Shown here piece after piece: positions 25,278-34,546 of a stretch of 64,000 nt of DNA. The notes under the pieces were generated by a model. That model did no database searches. It was not told the origin of the DNA and saw nothing but the letters and a program-made list of their open reading frames with translations. This DNA comes from Pseudomonadota bacterium (GTDB lineage: Bacteria; Desulfobacterota; Binatia; Binatales; Binataceae). The position numbers and the translations under genes were made by a program. Within the stretch, counting starts at the first letter, position 1, and the number at the start of each line of letters is the position of its first letter. The stretch lies in contig JAJPKP010000027.1 of NCBI GenBank assembly GCA_021323675.1, positions 152,317-216,316 of the forward strand. Direction: 5' to 3'.

Positions 25278-26555
25278 CTACTCGGGGAGAGGAGCTTTTG
25301 CCGTTTCCTGCAGGGTCAGTATGAAGACGATCGATATCACCGCCGCCACCATCAGGTAGATTGGCGGGGCCATTTCGCTGCCTGTGCGGTCGATCAGGTA
25401 GGTTGCGACCATCGGGGCGGTGCCGCCGAATAGCGCCATGCAGAGGTTATGGCTGATTGCCACGCCGCTGCATCGCACTCCCGCCGGAAACGCCTCGACC
25501 GCCGCGGCCGGCGCGGCGCCGTTGTAGCTCGCGATGATCAGCGCGAAGCCCAACTGTCCGATGAGCGGCACCGAGAACACCGGATGCCACAGCAAGTCGA
25601 ACAATCGCGTCGAAAACAAAATTATCGCGGCCGCCGCCGCGAGCAACACCGGCTTGCGGCCGAACCGGTCCGACAACCGGCCGGCTATCGGAAGGACCAG
25701 CAGCACACCGGCCATCCCGATCGTGTTAATCGCCATCGCCTTGCCGCGGGCGATTCCCACGATCTCCTCGAGATAAGTCGTCGAATACACGAACATCAGG
25801 TAGAAGCCGACCGCGTCCAGGATCTTGAAGCCCGTGACCTTGAGAATGAGGGCCCAGTGCGCGCGAACCACATCGAGCAGGGGCGGTGCTTCTCGCCGCG
25901 GCGAATCCGCGAAGTGCAGTTCGCGGCGCAGGAAATAGCCGGCGATGCCGATCGAGATGCCCAGTAGAAACGGGATGCGCCATCCCCACGCCAGCAGCGC
26001 CGCGGTAGGCATGTGCCAGGCGACCAACGTGCCCACCGCGGAACCCAGCATCACACCCGCGAAGGCGCCGCCGACTCCCATCGCGCCCATCCTTCCGCGT
26101 TGCCCGGTCGGAGCCTGTTCGATAAGCACGACGACAGAAGTCGTGTATTCGCCGCCAACCGACAATCCCTGCACCAGCCGAAGCAGGACGATCAATACCG
26201 CGGCGAGATCGCCAATCTGCGCGTGGGTCGGCAAAAGGCCGATCAGAAAGGTCGGCACCGCCATCGCAAGCACCGACAGCATCAAGGCCCTCTCGCGGCT
26301 GCGATGGTCTCCGATATAGCCGAAGAGCAGCGCTCCGATCGGGCGCATCAGAAAGCCCGCCGCGAATACTCCGAAGGCGGCGATCAGCTCGGCTGACTTG
26401 CTTTGCGAGGGGAAGAAATTTTCACCGATGGCCGGCGCGAAGAAGCCGTAAACGGAGAAATCGTACCATTCCAGGACATTGCCGATAACGCCGGCAACGA
26501 CGAGCCGCCTGCGGCCGGGTTCGGGTGACTTCCAGTGGTCAATCGCCGCGGTCAT
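25278..26555 (-). CDS. MFS transporter of the metabolite:H+ symporter (MHS) family
   Basis: A 425-residue, 12-helix carrier. The start of helix 1 (GNVLEWYDFSVYGFFAP) and the helix 2-3 loop (FGYIGDHRSRERAL) are typical of MHS carriers that import organic acids such as ketoglutarate, dicarboxylates or aromatic acids. It is the most 3' minus-strand gene beside the hydroquinone cluster, 63 bases beyond the dioxygenase gene. It could import an aromatic or dicarboxylic substrate for it (inference). Confidence 0.87.
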   Translation of the reverse strand: MTAAIDHWKSPEPGRRRLVVAGVIGNVLEWYDFSVYGFFAPAIGENFFPSQSKSAELIAAFGVFAAGFLMRPIGALLFGYIGDHRSRERALMLSVLAMAVPTFLIGLLPTHAQIGDLAAVLIVLLRLVQGLSVGGEYTTSVVVLIEQAPTGQRGRMGAMGVGGAFAGVMLGSAVGTLVAWHMPTAALLAWGWRIPFLLGISIGIAGYFLRRELHFADSPRREAPPLLDVVRAHWALILKVTGFKILDAVGFYLMFVYSTTYLEEIVGIARGKAMAINTIGMAGVLLVLPIAGRLSDRFGRKPVLLAAAAAIILFSTRLFDLLWHPVFSVPLIGQLGFALIIASYNGAAPAAAVEAFPAGVRCSGVAISHNLCMALFGGTAPMVATYLIDRTGSEMAPPIYLMVAAVISIVFILTLQETAKAPLPE

Positions 26556-26618
26556 CGCCGCGACACTCTAGCAGCCGAGAATCGCAAGACAAAGCAGTCG
26601 CGGAATGCCGCCGAGATG

Positions 26619-27488
26619 TCACCGCTTCTTCTTTGGCGCTTTGGTTCTTTTGTCGGATGCGAGCACGAAGTCGAACTCGATAGTATCCGCTGAGGCGCCG
26701 TTGGCGCCGGAATGACTATAGCCCACGACCAGCGATTTTTTTGCCCCGAACACGACGTCGGAATCGAGATAGCGATCGCCCCCGATATACAGCGCGGTGG
26801 TCAGAGGCCGGACGCCGGACGCCGCGATTTTGAAGTGAACATGGGCGGGACGGTAGGGATGGCGCGCCAGGGCGCGCAGCATCCTGCCCACCGGACCGTC
26901 GTCGGGAACCGGATAGCTGGAGGGCTTGACGGATCGGAAGCTGAAACGGCCGTTTGCGTCAGTTCGGAATCGGCCGCGAAGATTCATTTGATCGGAGTCC
27001 GTCTGCTGCAGGTCGTACTCGCCTTCGGAAGAGGCTTGCCAGGTATCGACGATTGCGTTTCGGATCGGCGCGCCGGCGCTGTCGATCACTCTTCCCTTCA
27101 CGATCATTTTTTCGCCCGGCGCGCCGTTTGATATGTCCGCGCCGTCGGGAAAAAACGGAGCGCCTTCGCGAAAGAAGGGGCCCAGAAGGCTCGACTCGGT
27201 GGCGCCTGACGGGGCGTCGCGGTTCGCCATCAGATCCACCATCGCGCTCAGCCCCAAAGTATCGGACAGGAGGATGAACTCCTGCCGTTTGTCGCTGGTG
27301 ATGCGGCCGACCTCGGTCAGGAACTGAATTCCCGCAAGCCATTCGTCCGGGGTCAGCTCCACTTCGCGCGCGAAGGCGTGCAGATGCTGCGTCAACGCGC
27401 GAACCACTTCCTTCAGCCGCGAGTTGGGGCATCCGGAGATGCGCGAAAGCGCGCTGCGCGTGATCCCATCTTCGGTAAGATTTTTCAT
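26619..27488 (-). CDS. intradiol ring-cleavage dioxygenase, probably hydroxyquinol 1,2-dioxygenase
   Basis: A 289-residue non-heme Fe(III) dioxygenase. The frame opens at 27602, but the ATG at 27488 gives the family start. An N-terminal helical dimerisation region (about 1-95) is followed by the catalytic beta-sandwich. Candidate iron ligands are Tyr in EGEYDLQ, Tyr in SSYPVPD and two His in RPAHVHF. Hydroxyquinol 1,2-dioxygenases give maleylacetate, the substrate of the maleylacetate reductase encoded two genes upstream. That pairing favours hydroxyquinol over catechol as substrate. Basic C-terminal tail KAPKKKR. Confidence 0.85.
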   Translation of the reverse strand: MKNLTEDGITRSALSRISGCPNSRLKEVVRALTQHLHAFAREVELTPDEWLAGIQFLTEVGRITSDKRQEFILLSDTLGLSAMVDLMANRDAPSGATESSLLGPFFREGAPFFPDGADISNGAPGEKMIVKGRVIDSAGAPIRNAIVDTWQASSEGEYDLQQTDSDQMNLRGRFRTDANGRFSFRSVKPSSYPVPDDGPVGRMLRALARHPYRPAHVHFKIAASGVRPLTTALYIGGDRYLDSDVVFGAKKSLVVGYSHSGANGASADTIEFDFVLASDKRTKAPKKKR

Positions 27489-27504
27489 CGCACTCTGGCC
27501 TCCG

Positions 27505-28962
27505 TCAGCGGGCGGCCGCCGCGGCGGATGGCCGCGATGCGGCGAGGATGCGGGCCACGTCGGCTTCGACCCGCGTGCCCTTGAAGAAATCCGGGTTGAC
27601 ATCCGCCTTCGCCCGCACGGGGTTGATGAATACGAAATCGCGGAAGTCGTCGTCGGTGATTAGTCCGTCTTCGACCATCTCGTACGCCTCTTTGGCGGCA
27701 TCGCGCATGTCGGGCAAATCGAAATGGCCGATATCGGAGCTGTAGAGAGCGCCAAGCCGCGTGCCCATCGGATTTTTCTTCGCGTCAAAGGCGATCGCCG
27801 TCATCCGGTCGTCGCCTTCGCATCCGAAGAAAAACTTCTCCGCGAACAGGGCGCGGATGTCTTCTTTGCATTCGATTCCGCAGCGTGCGAATTCGTCGAG
27901 ATCGGCGGGGTCTTCCGGCGCGCCCCAGAGCAGATGCGATTTTTCCTGACCCAGCCGAGCCAGAGCGGAGTCGCCGTAGTCGCGGCCGTATTCGAGGAAC
28001 AGTTTGCGCATCAGCGGGAAATCGAGCTTGTCAGGCGCCAGGTTCATGATCGCCTCGCGATTGCGCTTTTCCCAGTGGCCTATCAGATCGTTGAACAGAG
28101 CCGCGGCCCATCCGATGCCGCCCTCCATGAAGGCGAAGCGCAATTGCGGAAACCGGCGCGTCACGCCGCCCAAAAAAAGCGCCTTGCAGATCGATTCCGC
28201 CGAAGCCGCGAAATGGCCGATATGGTTGTAAACGAAGTTGGAGATCGAGGTGCGGAACCCGATTCCGCCGCTCGGCGAATGAAACGTCGGCGCGACCTTG
28301 AGCTCCAGGCACTTCGACCACACCGGGTCGTAGTCGTAGGCGCTGTCGATGCAGAGATTGTCGAACCAGAAACCGTGCGAGCCGGAGACCGGCCGGCGCA
28401 CGAACGACGGCATCAGAACCGCCTTGAGCTTCAGGTCGCGCACCGCGTGCTCCAGCTCCGCGATCGCCTCGCTCGGCGTGTGCATCGGAATCATCGCCGC
28501 CGGCGTCATCCGGTCGCCGTACTCGCGAAAGAGCTGCGCATGCATGTCGTTGTAAGCGCGGCACAGGGCGGGGCGCATCTCATCGTCGCCCATGTGCAGC
28601 ATGAACATCCCCATGCTCGGATAGATGATCGTGAAGTCCAGGCCCATCTCGTCGAGCCGGCGATGGAGCAGCTTCGGGAGCGAGCTGGTGGCGCGGTCGA
28701 GCGTCTGGCCCGTCGGATGCACCCACCATTGCATTCGCGGCACGCGGAGATCGCGCCGCTGCTCTGGCGTGAGCCGGTACCATCGGAAAAAGTACGGACT
28801 GTCGGCGAGCGACTTGAACCGCTCGACCATCCCTCCTCCCGCGCTGGCTTTCAGAAAATCGAAGAAAGCGGGTTCAAACTCCGCGATGTGGCCGTCGGAA
28901 TCGATGATCGGATGGCTGAGGCGCGCGCGAATTTCCGCCGACTTTGAAATTCCGTTGTTCAT
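27505..28962 (-). CDS. amidohydrolase-family protein (ACMSD-like TIM barrel)
   Basis: A 485-residue amidohydrolase-2 family protein. The metal-site start IDSDGHIAEFE (DxH) is near residue 20. Further candidates are TFHSPSGG and MEGGIGWA. Relatives decarboxylate aminocarboxymuconate semialdehyde or hydroxybenzoates, or hydrolyse C-C bonds. The protein is longer than typical ACMSD (about 340). Its start overlaps the maleylacetate reductase stop by 4 bases (ATGA), and it ends 17 bases before the dioxygenase start. It therefore belongs to the catabolic operon. A hydroxybenzoate decarboxylase feeding hydroquinone or hydroxyquinol is a reasonable guess only. Confidence 0.8.
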   Translation of the reverse strand: MNNGISKSAEIRARLSHPIIDSDGHIAEFEPAFFDFLKASAGGGMVERFKSLADSPYFFRWYRLTPEQRRDLRVPRMQWWVHPTGQTLDRATSSLPKLLHRRLDEMGLDFTIIYPSMGMFMLHMGDDEMRPALCRAYNDMHAQLFREYGDRMTPAAMIPMHTPSEAIAELEHAVRDLKLKAVLMPSFVRRPVSGSHGFWFDNLCIDSAYDYDPVWSKCLELKVAPTFHSPSGGIGFRTSISNFVYNHIGHFAASAESICKALFLGGVTRRFPQLRFAFMEGGIGWAAALFNDLIGHWEKRNREAIMNLAPDKLDFPLMRKLFLEYGRDYGDSALARLGQEKSHLLWGAPEDPADLDEFARCGIECKEDIRALFAEKFFFGCEGDDRMTAIAFDAKKNPMGTRLGALYSSDIGHFDLPDMRDAAKEAYEMVEDGLITDDDFRDFVFINPVRAKADVNPDFFKGTRVEADVARILAASRPSAAAAAR

Positions 28963-30047
28963 GGCTCGCCTCCATTTGGGCGCGGCGCCGGTGGGCGCCC
29001 GCGAAATGCGTCATCAAGCAGCGCGCGAATCGCCTCGCGCGTGATCGCGCGAGGATTGTAATAGGGATTTAGAACCGCAAGCTCGGCGGCGCGATCGAGG
29101 TCGCCTTCCTTCATTCCGATCTGGCTGAGCGCGGTCGGCGCGCCCATCGACGATGAAAGCGCGAAGAGCCCCGCCGCCGCATCGCGCGTCCCGAGCGCGC
29201 GCGCCACGCGCGCCATCGCCTCCGGCGCGGCAGGCGCATTGAAAGCCGCGGCGTAGGGCAAAACGACGGTGTGAGTTTCGGCATGCGGCAAATTGAAGGT
29301 GCCGCCCAGCACGTGGCAGAGCTTGTGATGAAGCGCCATGCCGACCGCGCCCAGCGATGAACCGCCGAGCCACGCCCCATAGAGCGCTTCGGCTCGAGCT
29401 TCGAGGTCGATGGGATTCTTCACGACGGCTGGAAGGCTCGCGGCGAGCGCGCGAATTCCCTCTTCCGCCATCAGCGAGACGATCGGATTTGCGTCTTCCG
29501 CGTACAGCGCTTCGACGCAATGCGCGATCGCATTCATTCCGCTTGTCGCTGACAGCATCGCCGGCATCGTCAGCGTCAGGACCGGATCATAGATGACGGT
29601 TCGCGGCAGTACGCGGAGATCGCGGCCGGTCTTCTTGATGCCGCCTTCGGTCAGTCCCCAAATGGGAGTCATCTCCGAGCCGGCGTAAGTGGTCGGCACG
29701 GCGAGAATCGGCAGCTCCGACACGAGTGCAATCGCCTTGGCGAGTCCGGTCGTCGAACCTCCGCCGACCGCGATGCAGCAATCGGCGCCGAGCCGCTTTG
29801 CCTCTTCGCGCGCGGCCTGCGCCGTGTCGATCGGCACGTGCATGACCGCTCTATCGAACAGGCCCGCGGCGCGAGGTCCGATCCGATCGGCGACCGCTTG
29901 CGCCTGGCCGCGCTGCTCGGGCGTGCACAGCACCAGCGCGCGCGATGCGCCCAGGCGCTGGATTTCCTCGGGCAGGCGATCGAGGCTGTGCGCGCCGAAA
30001 ATTACACGCGCGGGCTGCGATTGATAGATGAAGCTGCGCATCGGCAA
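28959..30047 (-). CDS. hapF: maleylacetate reductase
   Basis: A 362-residue iron-alcohol-dehydrogenase-type enzyme reducing maleylacetate to 3-oxoadipate with NAD(P)H. The nucleotide-binding segment GGGSTTGLAKA and AVPTTYAGSEMTP are typical of maleylacetate reductases such as MacA and TftE. So are GMNAIAHCVEALYA and HHKLCHVLGGTFNLPHAETH, which carries the histidines that would be metal ligands in true alcohol dehydrogenases. It sits 3 bases after the aldehyde dehydrogenase gene and overlaps the amidohydrolase gene. It is the last step of the lower hydroquinone pathway before the beta-ketoadipate route. Confidence 0.88.
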   Translation of the reverse strand: MPMRSFIYQSQPARVIFGAHSLDRLPEEIQRLGASRALVLCTPEQRGQAQAVADRIGPRAAGLFDRAVMHVPIDTAQAAREEAKRLGADCCIAVGGGSTTGLAKAIALVSELPILAVPTTYAGSEMTPIWGLTEGGIKKTGRDLRVLPRTVIYDPVLTLTMPAMLSATSGMNAIAHCVEALYAEDANPIVSLMAEEGIRALAASLPAVVKNPIDLEARAEALYGAWLGGSSLGAVGMALHHKLCHVLGGTFNLPHAETHTVVLPYAAAFNAPAAPEAMARVARALGTRDAAAGLFALSSSMGAPTALSQIGMKEGDLDRAAELAVLNPYYNPRAITREAIRALLDDAFRGRPPAPRPNGGEP

Positions 30048-30050
30048 CCG

Positions 30051-31532
30051 TCAGCGCCGATAAAACGGCGCAATCTGTGCCTCGACGTTGACCCACACCG
30101 ACTTCGGCGTCGTGTAGTCAAGCATCGCCTCAAACCCCATGTCGCGTCCATAGCCGGAACCGCGCACACCGCCGAACGGCGATCCCGGGTTTACGCGTTT
30201 GTAGCAGTTGATCCAGACCATCCCGGTGATCAAGCGATTGGCGATCCGATGCGCACGTTGCAGGTCGCGCGTCCACAGCCCGCCGCCGAGGCCGTAAACC
30301 GTGTCGTTGGCGATCGCGAGCACCTCCTCTTCGTCCTTGAAGGTCGTCACGGTCACGAACGGACCGAACACCTCTTCCTGGCAGACGCGATCGCGCGGGC
30401 GCGCGCGCACCACCGTCGGCATCACGTAGCATCCGCCGGCAAGCGCGGGGTCCGAAGGCGCGGCGCCGCCAATCAGGACCTCTCCGCCTTCCTCACGCGC
30501 TACTCTGCAGTAATTGAGCACGCGGTCGCGATGCATCATCGAGGTAAGCGGGCCCATCTCGGTCGCGGGATCGAGCGGATCGCCGAGCTTGATCGATGAA
30601 GCCAGCTTGAGAAATCCGTCGAGGAATCGGTCCGCGATTCGCTCGTGCAGGAGGAGCCGCGAGCCGGCGATACAGGCCTGTCCCTGGTTGTGAAAAATCG
30701 CGAATGCGCTGCCGCCGATCGCCGCGGGCAAATCGGCGTCGTCAAAGACGATATTCGCGCCCTTGCCGCCCAGCTCGAGTTGCACGCGCTTCAGATTGCC
30801 GGCAGAGGCCTGCGCGATCTTCCGGCCCGTCGCGGTCGAGCCCGTAAAAGCGATCTTCGTGATGCCCGGATGCTCGGCGAGATACTGTCCGGCGACGGGA
30901 CCGAAGCCGGGAACGATATTGACCACCCCGCGCGGAAACCCGACCTCGCGCATCAGCTCGGCGATCTTGAGCGAGCTGAGCGGAGTGAGTTCGGCCGGTT
31001 TCAGGACTACGCAATTGCCGGCGGCGAGCGCGGGGCCCATCTTCCAGCTCGTGAACATCACCGGAAAATTCCAGGGCACGATCTGCCCGACTACCCCGAC
31101 CGGTTCACGCGCCACGTAGTTTAGAAAACCCTGTTCGACCGGAACCACGCTTCCGTGCAGCTTGTCCGCCATCCCGCCGAAATAACGGAAAGTCGCCGCC
31201 GTGCGGGGCACGTCGAGGCCGCGCGTATCGCGAATCGGATGGCCGGTGTCGAGCGACTCGATGCGCGCAAGCTCGTCCGTGTGCGCCTCGATCGCATCGG
31301 CGAACTTGAGCAGCAGGCGTCCGCGGTCGGCGGCCGCCATCGCGCGCCACGCGGGAAACGCTTTCCACGCCGCGGCGACGGCTTTGTCGATGTCGGCGGA
31401 GCGGGCCTCCGCGACCTCGGCGAGGCGCGAATTGTTGTGCGGGTTCAGTACCTCGATTCTGCCGCCATCGGCACAATCGACGAACTCGCCATCGATGAAG
31501 AGCCTGGTCTGAAACTGCATGGTCGATGCCAT
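30051..31532 (-). CDS. hapE: NAD(P)+-dependent aldehyde dehydrogenase, probably 4-hydroxymuconic semialdehyde dehydrogenase
   Basis: A 493-residue ALDH. The catalytic glutamate motif is LELGGKGANIVF and the catalytic cysteine is in NQGQACIAGSR near 297. The fold and length are standard. On position alone, between hydroquinone dioxygenase and maleylacetate reductase, it would oxidise 4-hydroxymuconic semialdehyde to maleylacetate, as HapE does in Pseudomonas 4-hydroxyacetophenone/hydroquinone degradation. An alternative start four codons downstream (second Met) is possible. A 164-base gap separates it from the dioxygenase genes. Confidence 0.8.
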   Translation of the reverse strand: MASTMQFQTRLFIDGEFVDCADGGRIEVLNPHNNSRLAEVAEARSADIDKAVAAAWKAFPAWRAMAAADRGRLLLKFADAIEAHTDELARIESLDTGHPIRDTRGLDVPRTAATFRYFGGMADKLHGSVVPVEQGFLNYVAREPVGVVGQIVPWNFPVMFTSWKMGPALAAGNCVVLKPAELTPLSSLKIAELMREVGFPRGVVNIVPGFGPVAGQYLAEHPGITKIAFTGSTATGRKIAQASAGNLKRVQLELGGKGANIVFDDADLPAAIGGSAFAIFHNQGQACIAGSRLLLHERIADRFLDGFLKLASSIKLGDPLDPATEMGPLTSMMHRDRVLNYCRVAREEGGEVLIGGAAPSDPALAGGCYVMPTVVRARPRDRVCQEEVFGPFVTVTTFKDEEEVLAIANDTVYGLGGGLWTRDLQRAHRIANRLITGMVWINCYKRVNPGSPFGGVRGSGYGRDMGFEAMLDYTTPKSVWVNVEAQIAPFYRR

Positions 31533-31696
31533 CCGAGGATGTTGTGCTCCGCGCGGTTCATTCGCGCCCGCAAGAACAACTCCGCTTATCCACAGGCCGG
31601 CGGGCTACGGCTGGACTCGGCGGGGTCAATGATTTGCGGCGCGAAATTCTACGCCCGCGGTTGCCAGCATGCCTCGAAAAGCCGGATGGGCTTTGC

Positions 31697-32662
31697 TCAA
31701 AAGTCCACCGGGTTCGGTTTCAATTTCTTTTTCGCGTACAGATCCGGCAATGTCGCGTCGTTGTTTTCCCACACCAGGAGCATCGAGCGCTTGGGCGAGT
31801 ATCCTTGATGGCGAATGTCGGCCGGCATCGCGGCTACATCGCCCGGCTTCATCACGACCCGCGCGCGCGGCGCGCCGCTCTCGCGATCCTGGATGTCCCA
31901 GTGAATCTCGTCGCTGAGCTGCACGAACCATTCGACCCGATCGTTGCCGTGGATGATCGGCAGGATGAATTCCTCGGTGGTCGCACAGACCTGGCTGTAC
32001 TTCACCGCGGAGCATACCGACGGATTCCACGTTACATCGGAGCGAGACACGTAGCCGAAGAAATTGAACGCGTGGACCTCGTTCTCGAATCCCGGCTCCG
32101 CATGAACTTCGGGTTCGTCCTGGGATACGTCGGCAAACTGCCGGTTCACCGGATTTCCGGCTGCGTCGGTGCGAAGCGGAATGTCGCCCTTCATTCCCGT
32201 CATCCGGTTCGCGACCAGGCGCTTGCGGGTGATCGCCGCGCGATTGCCGCCGCGCTTGGGTCCGAAAGGAGTTCCGGTCTCTTCGGGCGCGGCAAACGGA
32301 TCGAACCCTTCGTTGGTCCAGTCATCGAGCATCGCCTCGAACACCGCTCGCACCTCTTCGGTCTTGAAGTTCTCGACGTGGTGCTTGTTCTGGGCGCGGT
32401 AGCCGGCGTTGTAGAGGCCCGCGAACACATCGACGTTGCCGTAATGGTTGGTGGTGCCGAAGACCTGATCGAAATTCACGATGCCGTAGAAGAAGCTCCA
32501 CGAGATGTCGCGCATGAGCGCGCGCAGGAACGCATCCATGGGCATTGTATGCGAACCGCCGGGCCATTTGATGTGCGCGAAGTACTCGTCGCGTTCGAAG
32601 GAAAATCCGCCGACCGAAAAGGAGCGGTATCCGTATTCATTGGATGCGTTCGTTTGCGGCAT
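31697..32662 (-). CDS. hapD: hydroquinone 1,2-dioxygenase large subunit
   Basis: A 321-residue protein that I assign to the HapD/PnpC2-type subunit of two-component hydroquinone dioxygenase. It cleaves hydroquinone to 4-hydroxymuconic semialdehyde with Fe(II) and O2. Support comes from the opening GYRSFSVGGFSFERDEYFAH, the length, and the neighbouring small cupin subunit and pathway genes. The C-terminal half is cupin-like (EEFILPIIHGNDRVEWFVQL, IHWDIQD, ADIRHQGYSP) with candidate metal ligands His and Glu. The frame opens with GTG at 32692, but the ATG at 32662 has GGAGGG at good distance, so I chose it. Confidence 0.78.
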   Translation of the reverse strand: MPQTNASNEYGYRSFSVGGFSFERDEYFAHIKWPGGSHTMPMDAFLRALMRDISWSFFYGIVNFDQVFGTTNHYGNVDVFAGLYNAGYRAQNKHHVENFKTEEVRAVFEAMLDDWTNEGFDPFAAPEETGTPFGPKRGGNRAAITRKRLVANRMTGMKGDIPLRTDAAGNPVNRQFADVSQDEPEVHAEPGFENEVHAFNFFGYVSRSDVTWNPSVCSAVKYSQVCATTEEFILPIIHGNDRVEWFVQLSDEIHWDIQDRESGAPRARVVMKPGDVAAMPADIRHQGYSPKRSMLLVWENNDATLPDLYAKKKLKPNPVDF

Positions 32663-32717
32663 TGGTTGACCCTCCGCTGAAATCCGTTTCACGCCGTGGC
32701 GGCCGGGATAACGGCAA

Positions 32718-33209
32718 CTATTTCTGGCAAATGTCCTTCCATCGTTCCGCCGTCAAATCGCCGCGGATCGTTTGGAGCAGGATGACGCCGGGCTTCGATG
32801 CGTGAAACTGGTAAGCGGCGCCTTTGGGCAGCAGCGCCATATGGCCGCGGCGCGCGACGATATAGCCCATCTTTTTCCCCTTGGGGTTCCCTTCCAGCAT
32901 CGTAGTGCCTTCGTGATCTTCGGCGACGAGCTTGTCTTCCAGCTTCACCAGCCGAATCTCGATTTCGCCGTCCATCACGATCGCCGCCTCGTCATGCGAT
33001 GCGGCGTACCAGGGAGAGGTCCCTTCGGCGCGGATGGCTTCGAGCACGTACTTCAGGTTTTTGCCGACCGCGACCTTTTCGTAAGGTTCGGACTTCGAGG
33101 CGACCTCGAAGATATTCGAGAACGCGTAGTTGCGCGGGTCGTCGTTGATGACCTCGACGCCGCCCTTCTCATAATGTTCCAGCGAGCCGAAACGGGTCTC
33201 CCGTCGCAT
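32718..33209 (-). CDS. hapC: hydroquinone 1,2-dioxygenase small subunit
   Basis: A 163-residue cupin-type protein resembling HapC/PnpC1, the small partner of the hydroquinone dioxygenase heterotetramer. Features are EVINDDPRNYAFSNIFEVAS, VGKNLKYVLEAIRAEG, a first cupin-type strand (WYAASHDEAAIVMDGEIEI) and MALLPKGAAYQFHAS. The length fits the 17-19 kDa subunit. It lies 55 bases upstream of the large subunit and 16 bases after the LLM gene, in the same orientation. Confidence 0.78.
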   Translation of the reverse strand: MRRETRFGSLEHYEKGGVEVINDDPRNYAFSNIFEVASKSEPYEKVAVGKNLKYVLEAIRAEGTSPWYAASHDEAAIVMDGEIEIRLVKLEDKLVAEDHEGTTMLEGNPKGKKMGYIVARRGHMALLPKGAAYQFHASKPGVILLQTIRGDLTAERWKDICQK

Positions 33210-33225
33210 CGTCGGATCGTCCTCC

Positions 33226-34431
33226 TCAATGATGCCCGGCGGCGCGGACGATCGTCGGCACGGTGGGCGCCTTGGGCATGACCTTGCGTTTCATCGCTTT
33301 TTCGGTGAGCCGCTCGACCAGCGCGGCCTTTTCCTTCGCGCGCTTCTGATCGCGTTCCTTTATTTCCGGCAGCACTTCGCGGCCGAACAAGTCAATCGAG
33401 GACATCAGCAACTCGTGCGGAATCTTGCCGGCCTGCGAGAGGAACAACACCTGATCGACACCGGACTCCTCGAACCCGAGCAGCGTATCGCGAATCTGTG
33501 CGGGCGTTCCAACGCAGTTCTGCACATGGGAGGCCGATGCCAGCGGATCGTCGATTTTGATCTTGGTCGGCTGGTTCTTGTAGCTCTCCCAAAGGTTGGT
33601 CTTGCCCGGCTCGTGCTGGCCGAAAAACGCGTAGTGGCCGAGGCCGTACATGAAGAAGCCCTGATGCTCGTGCGACATGTCGCGCACCAGCTTTTCGTTG
33701 CGATCGCACAGGAACGGACACGCCATCGCGATCTGCGGGTTGATCGCGTAACCCACCGGCTCGCACTCGTTTTCGATCGTCGCGTAGTAGTCGCGCACCC
33801 ATTGGCGCGATTCATCCGGCGAGACGAACGCGAACGTCAGCGCTCCCAGCCCGAGCCGCGCGGCAAGCAGGATGGTTTCGCGGCGCGAGCACGCCAGCCA
33901 TAGGGGAGGATGCGGCTGCTGCAGGGGTTTGGGCACGACGTTGCGGCAGGGCGCGACGACATACTTGCCCTCGAAACCGGTGAACGGCTCTTCCACCAGC
34001 ATCCGCACCGCCACCTGCAAGCCTTCCAGCCATTGCGCGCGCTTCTCTTCCTGCGCAACCGAGAACCCGCCGAGCTCGACCTCGGTCGCCCCTTCACCCG
34101 TGCCGAAGTCGCAGCGTCCGTCGCTGATCAGATCGAGCGTCGCAATCCGCTCGGCGACGCGCGCCGGCTGATTGATGTACGGCGGCATCTGCACGATGCC
34201 GTGGCCGATCCTGACATTCTTTGTCCGCGCCGCGCACGCGGCGAGAAAAATCTCCGGCGCGGACGAATGCGCATATTCCTCGAGGAAATGATGCTCGGTC
34301 GCCCATACATAGTCGTAGCCGTGCCGATCGGCGAGTTCGACCTGTTCGAGAGCGTTCTTCAGCAGTCGATGCTCTGATTCGCGCGTCCAGGGTCGCGGGA
34401 GCTGATGTTCGTAAAAGCCGCCAATCTTCAT
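33226..34431 (-). CDS. LLM-class flavin-dependent oxidoreductase (luciferase-like)
   Basis: A 401-residue TIM-barrel flavoprotein of the bacterial luciferase family (YVWATEHHFLEEY, RIGHGIVQMPPYINQPARVAER, DFGTGEGATEVELGG). Such enzymes use FMNH2 or F420 for monooxygenation or hydride transfer. It is the first gene after the divergent MarR promoter region and heads the hydroquinone operon, so it may act upstream of hydroquinone. One possibility is oxygenating a para-substituted phenol or its side chain, but that is inference. The C-terminal 60 residues are highly charged (lysine-rich), longer than usual. No reductase partner is adjacent. Confidence 0.83.
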   Translation of the reverse strand: MKIGGFYEHQLPRPWTRESEHRLLKNALEQVELADRHGYDYVWATEHHFLEEYAHSSAPEIFLAACAARTKNVRIGHGIVQMPPYINQPARVAERIATLDLISDGRCDFGTGEGATEVELGGFSVAQEEKRAQWLEGLQVAVRMLVEEPFTGFEGKYVVAPCRNVVPKPLQQPHPPLWLACSRRETILLAARLGLGALTFAFVSPDESRQWVRDYYATIENECEPVGYAINPQIAMACPFLCDRNEKLVRDMSHEHQGFFMYGLGHYAFFGQHEPGKTNLWESYKNQPTKIKIDDPLASASHVQNCVGTPAQIRDTLLGFEESGVDQVLFLSQAGKIPHELLMSSIDLFGREVLPEIKERDQKRAKEKAALVERLTEKAMKRKVMPKAPTVPTIVRAAGHH

Positions 34432-34493
34432 TGCGATGTCCTTTGCGCGCCGGCGCCGGCCGCAAGTGTACGGCGCTGGATTCTTGTCCGCGT

Positions 34494-34513
34494 GATTATC
34501 GATCGTTATTATC
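34494..34513. promoter_or_regulatory. imperfect palindrome in the marR/LLM divergent region
   Basis: An AT-rich imperfect inverted repeat centred on CGATCG (GATTATCGATCGTTATTATC) lies between the LLM gene and marR, 34 bases before marR. It is the only AT-rich symmetric element in this 115-base divergent region. MarR proteins bind sites of about this size near their own promoters. Confidence 0.35.
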
Positions 34514-34546
34514 AGAACAATCTCGAAATCTCAAAAGGCCAACCGG

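Noticed and set aside
26619..27602. Reading the dioxygenase as 327 residues from 27602.
   Set aside because: The extra 38 residues are arginine/proline-rich and overlap the 3' end of the amidohydrolase gene; ATG 27488 fits the family start.
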